Assembly (NCBI GenBank): GCA_016218825.1
Contig: JACRCV010000087.1
Coordinates: forward strand, 62,001 to 126,000
From: Deltaproteobacteria bacterium
GTDB taxonomy: Bacteria > Myxococcota > XYA12-FULL-58-9
DNA: 64,000 nt
Direction of reading: 5' to 3'
In this document: one piece after another, positions 16,819 through 25,276 of the stretch
Numbering within the stretch: position 1 is the stretch's first letter
How the letters are laid out: each line of letters opens with the position of its first letter
Position numbers and translations under genes: made by a program
The notes under the pieces: generated by a model
Database searches by the model: none
What the model was told of the DNA's origin: nothing
The model's input: the letters and a program-made list of their open reading frames with translations, nothing else

Positions 16819-19167
16819 ATGGCGGCTGCCCCTCCTCTCGATCGCCGCTTGTTCGTGGCGCTGGCGCTCGTCGCCGCGGCGGCGCTGTTGTTCGAAGTCA
16901 CGCTGGTGCGGCTGTTGTCGGTGGCGCTCTGGTACCCGTTCGCCTTCGCCGCCATCGCGACCGCGATGCTCGGCTTTGGCGCCGCGGCGGTGCTCTATGG
17001 CCTGTCGGCTCGCCTCCGCGCCGCCCCGCCGCGCCAGCTGCTGGCGGTGGCCGCGGTGGCGATGGCGGGCGCGATCGCGCTCGGCTATCCCGCCTGGAAC
17101 GCGCTGCCGGTCGACCCGATGAGCCTCGGGGCGGATCGAACGCAGCTCGTCTGGGTGCCGCTCTTGCTCTTGCTGCTCGCCCTGCCGTTCGCCTGCCACG
17201 GCCTGTTCGTGGCCAAGAGCTTCGGCGCCTGGACCGCCAGCGCCGCTCGCCTCTATGCCGCCGACCTCGGCGGCGCCGCGCTCGGTGTCGCGCTCTACGT
17301 CGTGCTGTTGCCGCGCCTCGGCGGCCCCGGGACCCTTCTGGCCGCGGCGAGCCTCGCCGCGCTCGCGAGCCTGTTGATGCTCGGCGACCGCCTCGCCGCC
17401 CGGGTGGCAGTGGCGCTGTTGATCGCCGGCCTGCTCGGCGCCGCCACCCACGTCGAGCGCCTGCTCCCCCTCCGGATCACCGAGAACAAGCTCTTGGGCA
17501 GCAAGCTCGCCCGGACCCTGCCCCGCGGCTCGCTGTGGACCCTGTCGTCGGCGATCGACGTGATCGAGCCCGCCAAGACCGCCGATCCGATCATCGTCAT
17601 CGACGGCGGCACCGCCCTCACCTGGGTGCCGCGCGCCCTGAAAGATGGTTCGTATCCCCCCGCGAGCGGCCTGAGGGCCTTGCCCTATCGCCTCAGCCCC
17701 GGTCGGTCGACGCTGGTGATCGGCTCCGGCGGCGGGGTCGAGGTGCAGGCGGCGCTCGTCTCCGGCTCGACGCGGATCCTGGCGATCGAGATCGATCCGG
17801 CGATCAACGCCCTGGTCACCGGGCGCCTGAACAACATCCTCGGTGGCCTGTTCCACGAGCCGGCGGTGGAGCTCGTGACCGCCGAGGCGCGCTCCTACCT
17901 CGCGGCCACCGCCGAGCGCTTCGACGTGATCGCCGCGTTCCACACCATCTCCAACGCGGCGGCGTCCACCGGCGCGATGAGCTTGGCGGAGAGCTATCTC
18001 CTCACCACCGAAGCGATGCGCCTGCTCTTCGACCGCCTGTCCGACGGCGGGGTGCTGGTCATCAGCCGCCCCGAGCCGCAGCTCGGTCGCCTGGCCTTCA
18101 CCCTCGCCACCGCCTGGCCTTTCGCCGACGAGATCGCTCACCACGTCGCGGTGGTGACGAACAGCCGCGCCGAGCCCGACTTCATGGCCGCCGTCGTCGT
18201 CACCCGCCGACCACTGTCGCCGGCCGACATCGACGTGATCCGCAGCGTCACCCCCGGTCGGATCGCGTTCGTACCCTCCGGCGGCGGCGATCGGCAGGCG
18301 TTCTTCGCCGCGGCGCTCGCGCGCCGACCCATCGGTGACCTGGCCGCGGCGCTGCCCTATCGGCCCGCGACCTTCACCCCCGCCACCGACGATCGCCCGG
18401 TCTTCAACCTGGTGCGGCCGTGGCACGAGCTCAGCCTCGCCGACGTCGAGGACGTCCTCGCGAGCGGCGAGCGCTCCCGCGACCGCCTCGAAGATCGCCC
18501 CGTCGGCCAGGTCGCGGTCTTGTTGTTGCTCCTCGAAGCGACGCTCCTCGCGGCGCTGCTGCTCATTCCCCCGGTGTTGGCCCTCAAGCGCCGCCAGATC
18601 CCGCGCCGACGCGTCCTCGGCACCGCCACCTACTTCGGCGCCCTGGGCTTCGCCTACATCACGGTCGAGGTGGTCTTGATCCAGACCCTCACCCGGATCC
18701 TCGGCGAGCCGTCGGTGTCCCTGCTCGCGGTCCTCGCGGTGCTGCTCGCCGCGAGCGGCGCCGGCAGCCTGGTGCTCGTCGGCCGCCTGAACCTGCCGCC
18801 GCGCCTCGCCACCTTGGGTGCCCTACTCGCCGCCCTCTTCGTCGCCCTCGTCGTTCCGCAGGTCGCCGACGCCGCCGCCGCCTGGCCGCTGGTCTTGCGC
18901 CTGGTCACCGCGAGCCTCCTCGTGCTCCCCGCCGGGTTCGTGATGGGCGCGCCGTTTTCCGCCGGCATGCGGCCCCTCGAACGAGAGGATTTGGTCGCCT
19001 GGGCCTGGGCGGTCAACAGCCTGCTCTCCGTCGGTGGCAGCATCGGCGCCCTCGTGCTCGGCTCGGCGTTGGGGTTCACCGGCGCCGGCGTCACCGCGGC
19101 GGCAGCTTACGGCTTGGCGGCCCTCGCGGACCGGAGCTTGGACCTGTCCCCCGAGCGGCCTACCTAG
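16819..19167 (+). CDS. Polytopic membrane protein with central spermidine-synthase-like domain
   Basis: 782 residues. The N-terminal 220 or so residues hold about six hydrophobic segments (LFVALALVAAAALLFEVTLV onward). A Rossmann methyltransferase/spermidine-synthase domain follows, with LVIGSGGGVEVQAAL as the nucleotide-binding motif, ILAIEIDPAIN as the acidic motif II and EPAVELVTAEARSYL further on. At least six more hydrophobic segments end the protein. This three-part architecture is that of membrane-fused spermidine-synthase-like proteins; whether they make polyamines is not established. The catalytic Asp pair typical of SpeE is not evident. Its stop overlaps that of the convergent transporter gene at a shared palindromic CTAG. 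Confidence 0.8.
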   Translation: MAAAPPLDRRLFVALALVAAAALLFEVTLVRLLSVALWYPFAFAAIATAMLGFGAAAVLYGLSARLRAAPPRQLLAVAAVAMAGAIALGYPAWNALPVDPMSLGADRTQLVWVPLLLLLLALPFACHGLFVAKSFGAWTASAARLYAADLGGAALGVALYVVLLPRLGGPGTLLAAASLAALASLLMLGDRLAARVAVALLIAGLLGAATHVERLLPLRITENKLLGSKLARTLPRGSLWTLSSAIDVIEPAKTADPIIVIDGGTALTWVPRALKDGSYPPASGLRALPYRLSPGRSTLVIGSGGGVEVQAALVSGSTRILAIEIDPAINALVTGRLNNILGGLFHEPAVELVTAEARSYLAATAERFDVIAAFHTISNAAASTGAMSLAESYLLTTEAMRLLFDRLSDGGVLVISRPEPQLGRLAFTLATAWPFADEIAHHVAVVTNSRAEPDFMAAVVVTRRPLSPADIDVIRSVTPGRIAFVPSGGGDRQAFFAAALARRPIGDLAAALPYRPATFTPATDDRPVFNLVRPWHELSLADVEDVLASGERSRDRLEDRPVGQVAVLLLLLEATLLAALLLIPPVLALKRRQIPRRRVLGTATYFGALGFAYITVEVVLIQTLTRILGEPSVSLLAVLAVLLAASGAGSLVLVGRLNLPPRLATLGALLAALFVALVVPQVADAAAAWPLVLRLVTASLLVLPAGFVMGAPFSAGMRPLEREDLVAWAWAVNSLLSVGGSIGALVLGSALGFTGAGVTAAAAYGLAALADRSLDLSPERPT

Positions 19168-21827
19168 GTCACGACCGCGGTGTCGCTCCCGGATCGCGGG
19201 CCGTCCTTGGCGTCGGCGGCGGCCGGCGGCTGTTCGGACTCACGCAGCGCAACCCACTCTTCGGCGCGTCGGGTGCGGGCGTCGTGCAGGATCTGCAGCA
19301 CCGCGGCGAGCACCGTGAACGACACCACCAGCGTCGTCGTCAGGCCGATGCACGCCACCCAGCCCATGCTCTTCAGGCCGTTGTGGCTGGCGAGCATCAG
19401 CGAGCCGAAGCCGGCGATCGCGGTCAAGGTCGACGAGGCGACCGCGGCGCCCACCGAGCCGAAGGCGACGATCGGCGAGGTGCCCTCGAGGAAGCGATGC
19501 AGGAGGTAGAGCCCGTGACTGACGCCGAAGCCGAGCAGGATCGGCAAGATGATGATGTTCATGAAGTTCAGGCGGTGATCGGTCGCCGACATGATCCCGA
19601 GCATCATCACCAGGCCGACGCCGAGCGGAATCACCGACGCGGCGGCGAGCTTGATCGAGCGGAAGTCCCAGAAGTGCATCGCCAGGATCCAGATCGTGAC
19701 CAGGATCACCGTGACCTTGCCGTCCCACAAGACGATGCGCGCCAGCTTCGCGAACAGGTTCGGCAACCCCGCGGAGCGATACTCGCGCCCGCTCGCGGTG
19801 GTGATCACCCCGGTCTGGTCGGCGAACTCGATCATCTGCTTGCCGTCCCACAGGTCGACGCGCGGATAGATGAAGGTCAGGTAGCCGTGATTCTCGGGCT
19901 TCGCGGTCGGCAGGTGGGTGAACATCTTGGTGAAGCCGTCGGGCAGCCCGGTGACGTCGAAGGGCTGGGCGTCGAGGATCTTGCGCAAGAGCGGCACCTT
20001 GGCCTGCAAGGCCTCCGGCAACAGCGCCGGATCGATGTCGCCGAAGTCGCGCTTGAAGTCGGCGAGGACCTCGACGTTCTTCCTGGCGCGTAGGGCCTCG
20101 GGGACGAACGAATACATCGACACCACCTGGTCGATGGTCGGGTACTTCTCCGGATGGTTTGTGAGCTCGTCCCAGACCTCCTTCGCCTCTTCGATGGTCT
20201 TGGTGTAGACCGCGGTCGGATCGCTCGAGATCTGGTAGCGGCTGTTGATCTCGTCCTGCAGCTGCACCGAGTACTCGTCCTCGGGCATCAGCGCCCGGGT
20301 GTTGTAGTTGAAGCGCACCCCCGACTTCAGCCGCTCCCACATCGTCTGAGCGCGCCCCACCGGCGCCGGGCCGTCGGTCCACGGGATCGCAAACGCGCAC
20401 AACCCGGCGACGACCGCGGCGGCGATGCTGAGCACCACCCCCGGCCGCGGCACCCGCAGCTCGCCGCTGCCGCCCCAGCTCTTCGGCGGGTCCATGCGCC
20501 CGATCAAGCGCTCCGGCAGTGACGGCCAACGACGCCCCAAGAACGTGAGCAGCGCCGGCACGAACGAGAACAAGGTCACGCCGATGATCACCGTGCCGAC
20601 GCCCGCCAGAAAGCCGAACTGCGAGAAGCCGCGAAACTCCGAGGCCATCAGCACCAGGAACGACCCACCGGTGACCACCGCGGCGACCGACGCCGGCCGG
20701 CCGGCGAACACCAACGCGTCGCGCACCGCCCGGTCGTAGGGCTTGCCGGCGCCGAGCTCGATGCGGGTGCGGTAGGTGAAGTGGATGCCGTAGTCGACCC
20801 CGAAGCCCATCAAGATGCCGCCCAACACCGAGGTGATCATGTTGAGCTGGCCGACGGTCGCGTAGGTGAAGCCCATCGTCAGGATGGTGCCGAGCGCGGT
20901 GCCGGTGATGACGATCAAGGACGGCGCGATGCGGCGGAAGAAGATCAGGGTGATGACGAAGATGCCGAGGAACGCGACCAGGGTCACCGGTTCCAGCGAG
21001 CGGATGATGGCGTAGGAGTCGTCGACGTTGGTCTTGTAGGAGCCGGTGTAGCCGTAGGCGACGGTGCCGGTCGTGCCCATCAGCTTGTAGTCCTCGACCA
21101 GCTTGATGCCTTGGGGGTTCTCCTTGGAGTACGCCACGATCATGTTGTCGATCCGGTCGACGAGCTCCTTGGTGCGCCCGAGGTCGTTCGAGTCCCACAT
21201 CGGCTTGAGCAAGAGCAGCTGCATCTTGCGATCGATGGAGATGTAGTAGTCGTCGACGATGCTCTTCTTGCCGACGTGGTTGTACTTCGCGACCAGATCC
21301 GAGAGGTCGAGCTTCACCGGCTCGGTCTGCGTCAGCTCGAAGAAGAACGGGTTGTTGCGCCGGATCTGATCTTTTAGATAGCGCCGCACCCGCTTGATGC
21401 CCTCGACCAGGTCCTCGGTTTGCACGAACAGGACCATGTTCTCCTGAAAGAAGTCGACCGGGACCTTGTAAGTAACCTTGCGGACATACTCGGTGTCGGC
21501 CGTGAGCTTGGCCGCCAAATCGTCGGCGACGCTCTTCAGCTGGACCTCGTCGTCCGAACGCAACGCGAGGATCAGGTGCCCGGTGCCGCCGACCATGTCG
21601 ATGATCCGCTGCACCGCTTTGACCTCCGGCAGCTCCTTGGAGATCAGGTCCAGCTGGTTGGAGTTGATCGTGAGCTTCGACGCGCCATAGGTCCCGGCGA
21701 CGCCGAGCGCGAGGAGCACCCCGAGCACCAGGCCGGGGCGCTTGACGAGAAAGTTGGCGTAGTGGGTCAGGGCGCGGGTGTGCAGCGCGGTCGGGTCGTG
21801 GTCGTGGGTGCTGATGCGGGTGCTCAT
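19164..21827 (-). CDS. RND/MMPL-family exporter
   Basis: 887 residues. One membrane segment near residues 30-50 is followed by a large periplasmic loop (about 55-270). A five-helix bundle begins with VTLVAFLGIFVITLIFFRR and contains GFGVDYGIHFTYR. A second loop lies at about 490-690 and a second bundle includes GFGVSHGLYLLHRFLEG. The duplicated layout and the GFG-[VIL]-x-[YH]-G motif in helix 4 of each half are typical of the MMPL/HpnN-like branch of the RND superfamily. Such proteins move lipids or other hydrophobic molecules; the substrate here is unknown. The C-terminal tail is polar. It is divergent from nuoM with 122 nt between starts. Confidence 0.87.
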   Translation of the reverse strand: MSTRISTHDHDPTALHTRALTHYANFLVKRPGLVLGVLLALGVAGTYGASKLTINSNQLDLISKELPEVKAVQRIIDMVGGTGHLILALRSDDEVQLKSVADDLAAKLTADTEYVRKVTYKVPVDFFQENMVLFVQTEDLVEGIKRVRRYLKDQIRRNNPFFFELTQTEPVKLDLSDLVAKYNHVGKKSIVDDYYISIDRKMQLLLLKPMWDSNDLGRTKELVDRIDNMIVAYSKENPQGIKLVEDYKLMGTTGTVAYGYTGSYKTNVDDSYAIIRSLEPVTLVAFLGIFVITLIFFRRIAPSLIVITGTALGTILTMGFTYATVGQLNMITSVLGGILMGFGVDYGIHFTYRTRIELGAGKPYDRAVRDALVFAGRPASVAAVVTGGSFLVLMASEFRGFSQFGFLAGVGTVIIGVTLFSFVPALLTFLGRRWPSLPERLIGRMDPPKSWGGSGELRVPRPGVVLSIAAAVVAGLCAFAIPWTDGPAPVGRAQTMWERLKSGVRFNYNTRALMPEDEYSVQLQDEINSRYQISSDPTAVYTKTIEEAKEVWDELTNHPEKYPTIDQVVSMYSFVPEALRARKNVEVLADFKRDFGDIDPALLPEALQAKVPLLRKILDAQPFDVTGLPDGFTKMFTHLPTAKPENHGYLTFIYPRVDLWDGKQMIEFADQTGVITTASGREYRSAGLPNLFAKLARIVLWDGKVTVILVTIWILAMHFWDFRSIKLAAASVIPLGVGLVMMLGIMSATDHRLNFMNIIILPILLGFGVSHGLYLLHRFLEGTSPIVAFGSVGAAVASSTLTAIAGFGSLMLASHNGLKSMGWVACIGLTTTLVVSFTVLAAVLQILHDARTRRAEEWVALRESEQPPAAADAKDGPRSGSDTAVVT

Positions 21828-21949
21828 GCGCTGATCGGTACCTCAAAGGTGGCCCACCTGGCCAGCGAAACAGAAATCGTCAGTTCCCTGGCGGCCGGCC
21901 TTGCGCTATAGAGCGCCGGCGAAGATCGCTCGAAGGAGTACCCATCGCC

Positions 21950-23587
21950 ATGATCCTCGACGCCTACCTCCTCTCCCTGATGACCTTCCTGCCGGCCGCG
22001 GGCGGACTCTTGATCCTGCTCGTCAAGGCGACCGAGCCCCTCGTCAACCGCTCCGGCGCCAAGGTCCCGCCGGTGGTCTTCCGCGCCATCGCCCTGGTCG
22101 CGACCGGCTTGCCTCTGGTCTTGTCGCTGCGCCTGATGAGCCGCGGCTGGTGGCCGGGGGTCGCGGGCTTCGATCCGTCGGGCGGCACCCAGTTCGTGCA
22201 CCACTTCGTGTGGATGCGCGAGTTCAACATCGAGTACTTCTTGGGCGTCGACGGCCTCAGCGTGTCGATGGTCATCCTCACCGCGCTCATAAGCTTCATC
22301 GCCTGCCTGGCCTCGGTGAACATCCACAAGAAACCGGCGGCCTACTACGTCCTGTTCCTGCTCCTCGAGACCGGGATGATGGGCACCTTCTGCGCCCTCG
22401 ACATGTTCATGTTCTACGTGTTCTGGGAGGTGATGCTGTTGCCGATGTACTTCTTGATCGGCATCTGGGGCGGGCCGCGCAAAGAGTACGCCGCGATCAA
22501 GTTCTTCCTCTACACCCTCGCCGGCTCGGTGTTGATGCTGCTCGCGGTGATCGCGCTGTACTACACCAGCCGCCCGATGGCCGGCATCCCGCTCACCCTC
22601 GTCGACGGCACCGCGGTGGAGCACACCTTCAACCTGTTGAAGCTCGCCGAGCTCGGCCAGGCCGGGCTGTTCGCGAGCGCCACGCCGATCATGGGCTTCG
22701 CGTTCACCAAGATCATCTTCATCGGCCTGTTCATCGGCTTCGCGATCAAGGTGCCGATGTTCCCGTTCCACACCTGGTTGCCCGACGCCCACGTCGAGGC
22801 GCCGACCCCGATCTCGGTGATCCTCGCCGGGGTGCTGTTGAAGATGGGCCCCTACGGCATGCTGCGCTTCAACTGGGGCATCCTCCCCGACGCCACCAAG
22901 TGGGCCGCCTACGGGGTGGCGGTGTTCGGCGCCATCAACATCGTCTACGCCGCGTTCGTCTGCATGGCGCAAAAAGACCTGAAGAAGCTCATCGCCTACT
23001 CCTCGGTCTCGCACATGGGCTTCGTCCTGCTCGGGATGGCGGCCTGCACCCCGCAGGCTATTACCGGCGCGGTGTTCCAGATGTGGGGCCACGGCATCGT
23101 CTCGCCGATGTTGTTCCTCATCGCCGGCGTGATCTACGAGCGCGCCCACACCCGCGACATCGAGGGCTTCGGCGGCCTGGCGTCGTTCATGCCGGAGTAC
23201 GCCGGCCTGACCGGGTTGGCGTTCTTCGCGTCGCTCGGCCTCCCCGGCCTCATCGGCTTCGTCGGCGAGGTCATGGTGTTCTTGGGCTCGTGGGGGGCGC
23301 CGGCGACGATGGGCACCGGCTTCCGCCTGCTCGTCACCGTGAGCGCCCTCTCGGTCATCATCACCGCGGCGTACTACCTCTGGACCATGCAGCGCATGTT
23401 CCTCGGGCGCTTCAACGAGAAGTGGAAGGACCTGCACGCCGGGCTCACGGTCACCGAGCGCCTGACGCTCTACCCGCTCGGGGTGATGTCGTTGTTCTTC
23501 GGCATCTTCCCGCTGCCGATCTTCGAGCTCATCAACCCCGGCATCCACCTGCTCGCGCGCATCGTCGTCGGCACCCCGAGCGCGTGA
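21950..23587 (+). CDS. nuoM: NADH-quinone oxidoreductase subunit M
   Basis: 545 residues with about 14 membrane helices. Conserved antiporter-like features of complex I subunit M are present: FYVFWEVMLLPMYFLIGIWGG with the key Glu, KVPMFPFHTWLPDAHVEAP with Lys and His of the central channel, and KKLIAYSSVSHMGFVLLG. It forms part of the proton-pumping membrane arm. AAGGAG lies 11 nt before the ATG. nuoN follows after 13 nt, but no other nuo gene is on this window; upstream is a divergent transporter gene. The pair is therefore either a detached part of the complex or the tail of a rearranged cluster. Confidence 0.93.
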   Translation: MILDAYLLSLMTFLPAAGGLLILLVKATEPLVNRSGAKVPPVVFRAIALVATGLPLVLSLRLMSRGWWPGVAGFDPSGGTQFVHHFVWMREFNIEYFLGVDGLSVSMVILTALISFIACLASVNIHKKPAAYYVLFLLLETGMMGTFCALDMFMFYVFWEVMLLPMYFLIGIWGGPRKEYAAIKFFLYTLAGSVLMLLAVIALYYTSRPMAGIPLTLVDGTAVEHTFNLLKLAELGQAGLFASATPIMGFAFTKIIFIGLFIGFAIKVPMFPFHTWLPDAHVEAPTPISVILAGVLLKMGPYGMLRFNWGILPDATKWAAYGVAVFGAINIVYAAFVCMAQKDLKKLIAYSSVSHMGFVLLGMAACTPQAITGAVFQMWGHGIVSPMLFLIAGVIYERAHTRDIEGFGGLASFMPEYAGLTGLAFFASLGLPGLIGFVGEVMVFLGSWGAPATMGTGFRLLVTVSALSVIITAAYYLWTMQRMFLGRFNEKWKDLHAGLTVTERLTLYPLGVMSLFFGIFPLPIFELINPGIHLLARIVVGTPSA

Positions 23588-23600
23588 GGCGGGCGACACC

Positions 23601-25268
23601 ATGAACGGCTTCAGCTTCATCGACTTGCGCCTGCTGCTCCCCGAGCTGCTGCTCGCCGGCACCGTGTTGATCTTGTTCGCCGGCGACACCTTGCTCCCGG
23701 ACCCGGTGCACAAGCGGCGCTACCTGACCCTGCTCGCGCTTCTGGGCCTCTTGGCGTCCGCGGCCGCGGCCTTGGACTTGTCGGCGCTGATGCTCGACTA
23801 CGGCCGGCCGCTGACCGCGATCTTCACCGGCCAGGTGGCGGTCGATCCGATCGCGATGTTGTTCAAGGTGCTGTTCGCCGCGATCACCGTGGTCGGCGTG
23901 CTCACCAGCCTCCTCTCCGACGAGCTCCCCGACAAGCACATGGGGGAGTACTACGCCCTGTTGCTGTCGATCTGCTTCGGGATGTTCCTGATGGCGAGCG
24001 CCAACGACCTGTTGATGGTCTACCTGGCGCTGGAGCTGGTCTCGATCGTGTCGTTCGCGATGGCCGGCTACCGGATGCACGACAAGCGCTCCAGCGAAGC
24101 GGCGCTGAAGTACGTGATCTACGGCGGCGCCGCGAGCGGCGCGATGCTCTTCGGCATGTCGCTCCTTTACGGCATGGTCGGCACGACCGAGCTGACGGCC
24201 ATCAACCACGGCCTCGTCACCCTGAGCGGCGCGCCGCTGGTCGCCGCCGGCATCCCCGAGAGGGTCTTCCCGCTGATGATGGTGGTCGCGGTCACCCTGG
24301 TGTTCGTCGGCATCGGCTACAAGATCGCGGTGGTCCCGTTCCACATGTGGTCCCCCGACGTCTACGAGGGCTCGCCCACCCCGTTCACCGGCTTCCTGTC
24401 GGTGGGCCCGAAGGCCGCGGGCTTCGCGCTGTTGTTGCGCTTCTTCATCGGCACCTTGATCCCCGGCAGTGGCGGCCCGGGCTACGACCTCGACGTGCGT
24501 GGCGTCATGCCGATGGCGGTCGACATGCCGCTGCCGGCGGTCATCGGCATCATCGCCGCGGCGACGATGACGGTGGGCAACCTCGCGGCGATCCCGCAGA
24601 ACAACGTCAAGCGGATGCTGGCCTATTCGTCGATCGCCCACGCCGGCTACTTGCTGATGGGCTTCGTGGTGCTGTCGCCGTCGGCGCTGCACGCGGTGGC
24701 CTTCTACCTCGTCATCTACTTCGTGATGAACATCGGCGCCTTCACCGTGGTCCAGGCGGTGCGGGACCGGACCGGCGGCGAAGAGCTGCACGACTTTCGG
24801 GGCTTGGGTCAGCGGGCGCCGCTGTTGGCCATCGCGATGGTGATCTTCCTGTTGTCACTCACCGGGCTGCCGCCGCTCGCCGGCTTCATCGGCAAGTTCT
24901 ACCTGTTCGCCGCGGTCGTGAAGCGCAACGAGCTCTGGTACTGGGTGCTGGCGATGATCGCCGTCGTCAACAGCGCGGTGTCGCTCTACTACTACATGCG
25001 GGTGGCGCGGGCGATGTTCCTCACCGAGCCGGTCAAGGACGAGCCCTTGAATGTCGGTCTCGGCTACCACGTCGTGACCACGGCGCTCGCGGTGCCGGTG
25101 CTGGTGCTCGGGCTCTACTGGGCGCCGTTGTCGCGCTCGATCACCCGGTCGTTGTCGTTCTATCGCGCCCCCGCGGTCGTCAGCCCGGTGGCGGCGACCA
25201 CGACACCCGCTCCCGCCCCGGCCGCTGTCCCGTCACCCAGCTTGGCGCCGGCCGGCGCGCGGCACTGA
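23601..25268 (+). CDS. nuoN: NADH-quinone oxidoreductase subunit N
   Basis: 555 residues with about 14 membrane helices. Subunit N signatures include MVYLALELVSIVSFAMAGY with the helix-5 Glu, YKIAVVPFHMWSPDVYEGSP, NVKRMLAYSSIAHAGYLLMG and FIGKFYLFAA. It starts 13 nt after nuoM and is surely co-transcribed. The C-terminal 35 residues are an Ala/Pro-rich tail (TTTPAPAPAAVPSP), longer than usual for NuoN and probably not structured. The next gene is convergent, 8 nt away. Confidence 0.93.
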   Translation: MNGFSFIDLRLLLPELLLAGTVLILFAGDTLLPDPVHKRRYLTLLALLGLLASAAAALDLSALMLDYGRPLTAIFTGQVAVDPIAMLFKVLFAAITVVGVLTSLLSDELPDKHMGEYYALLLSICFGMFLMASANDLLMVYLALELVSIVSFAMAGYRMHDKRSSEAALKYVIYGGAASGAMLFGMSLLYGMVGTTELTAINHGLVTLSGAPLVAAGIPERVFPLMMVVAVTLVFVGIGYKIAVVPFHMWSPDVYEGSPTPFTGFLSVGPKAAGFALLLRFFIGTLIPGSGGPGYDLDVRGVMPMAVDMPLPAVIGIIAAATMTVGNLAAIPQNNVKRMLAYSSIAHAGYLLMGFVVLSPSALHAVAFYLVIYFVMNIGAFTVVQAVRDRTGGEELHDFRGLGQRAPLLAIAMVIFLLSLTGLPPLAGFIGKFYLFAAVVKRNELWYWVLAMIAVVNSAVSLYYYMRVARAMFLTEPVKDEPLNVGLGYHVVTTALAVPVLVLGLYWAPLSRSITRSLSFYRAPAVVSPVAATTTPAPAPAAVPSPSLAPAGARH

Positions 25269-25276
25269 CCCGGTAG

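Noticed and set aside
21889-21904. TGGC-N8-TTGC before nuoM, resembling a sigma-54 promoter
   Set aside because: The GG to GC spacing is 11 instead of 10 nt, which normally abolishes sigma-54 recognition.
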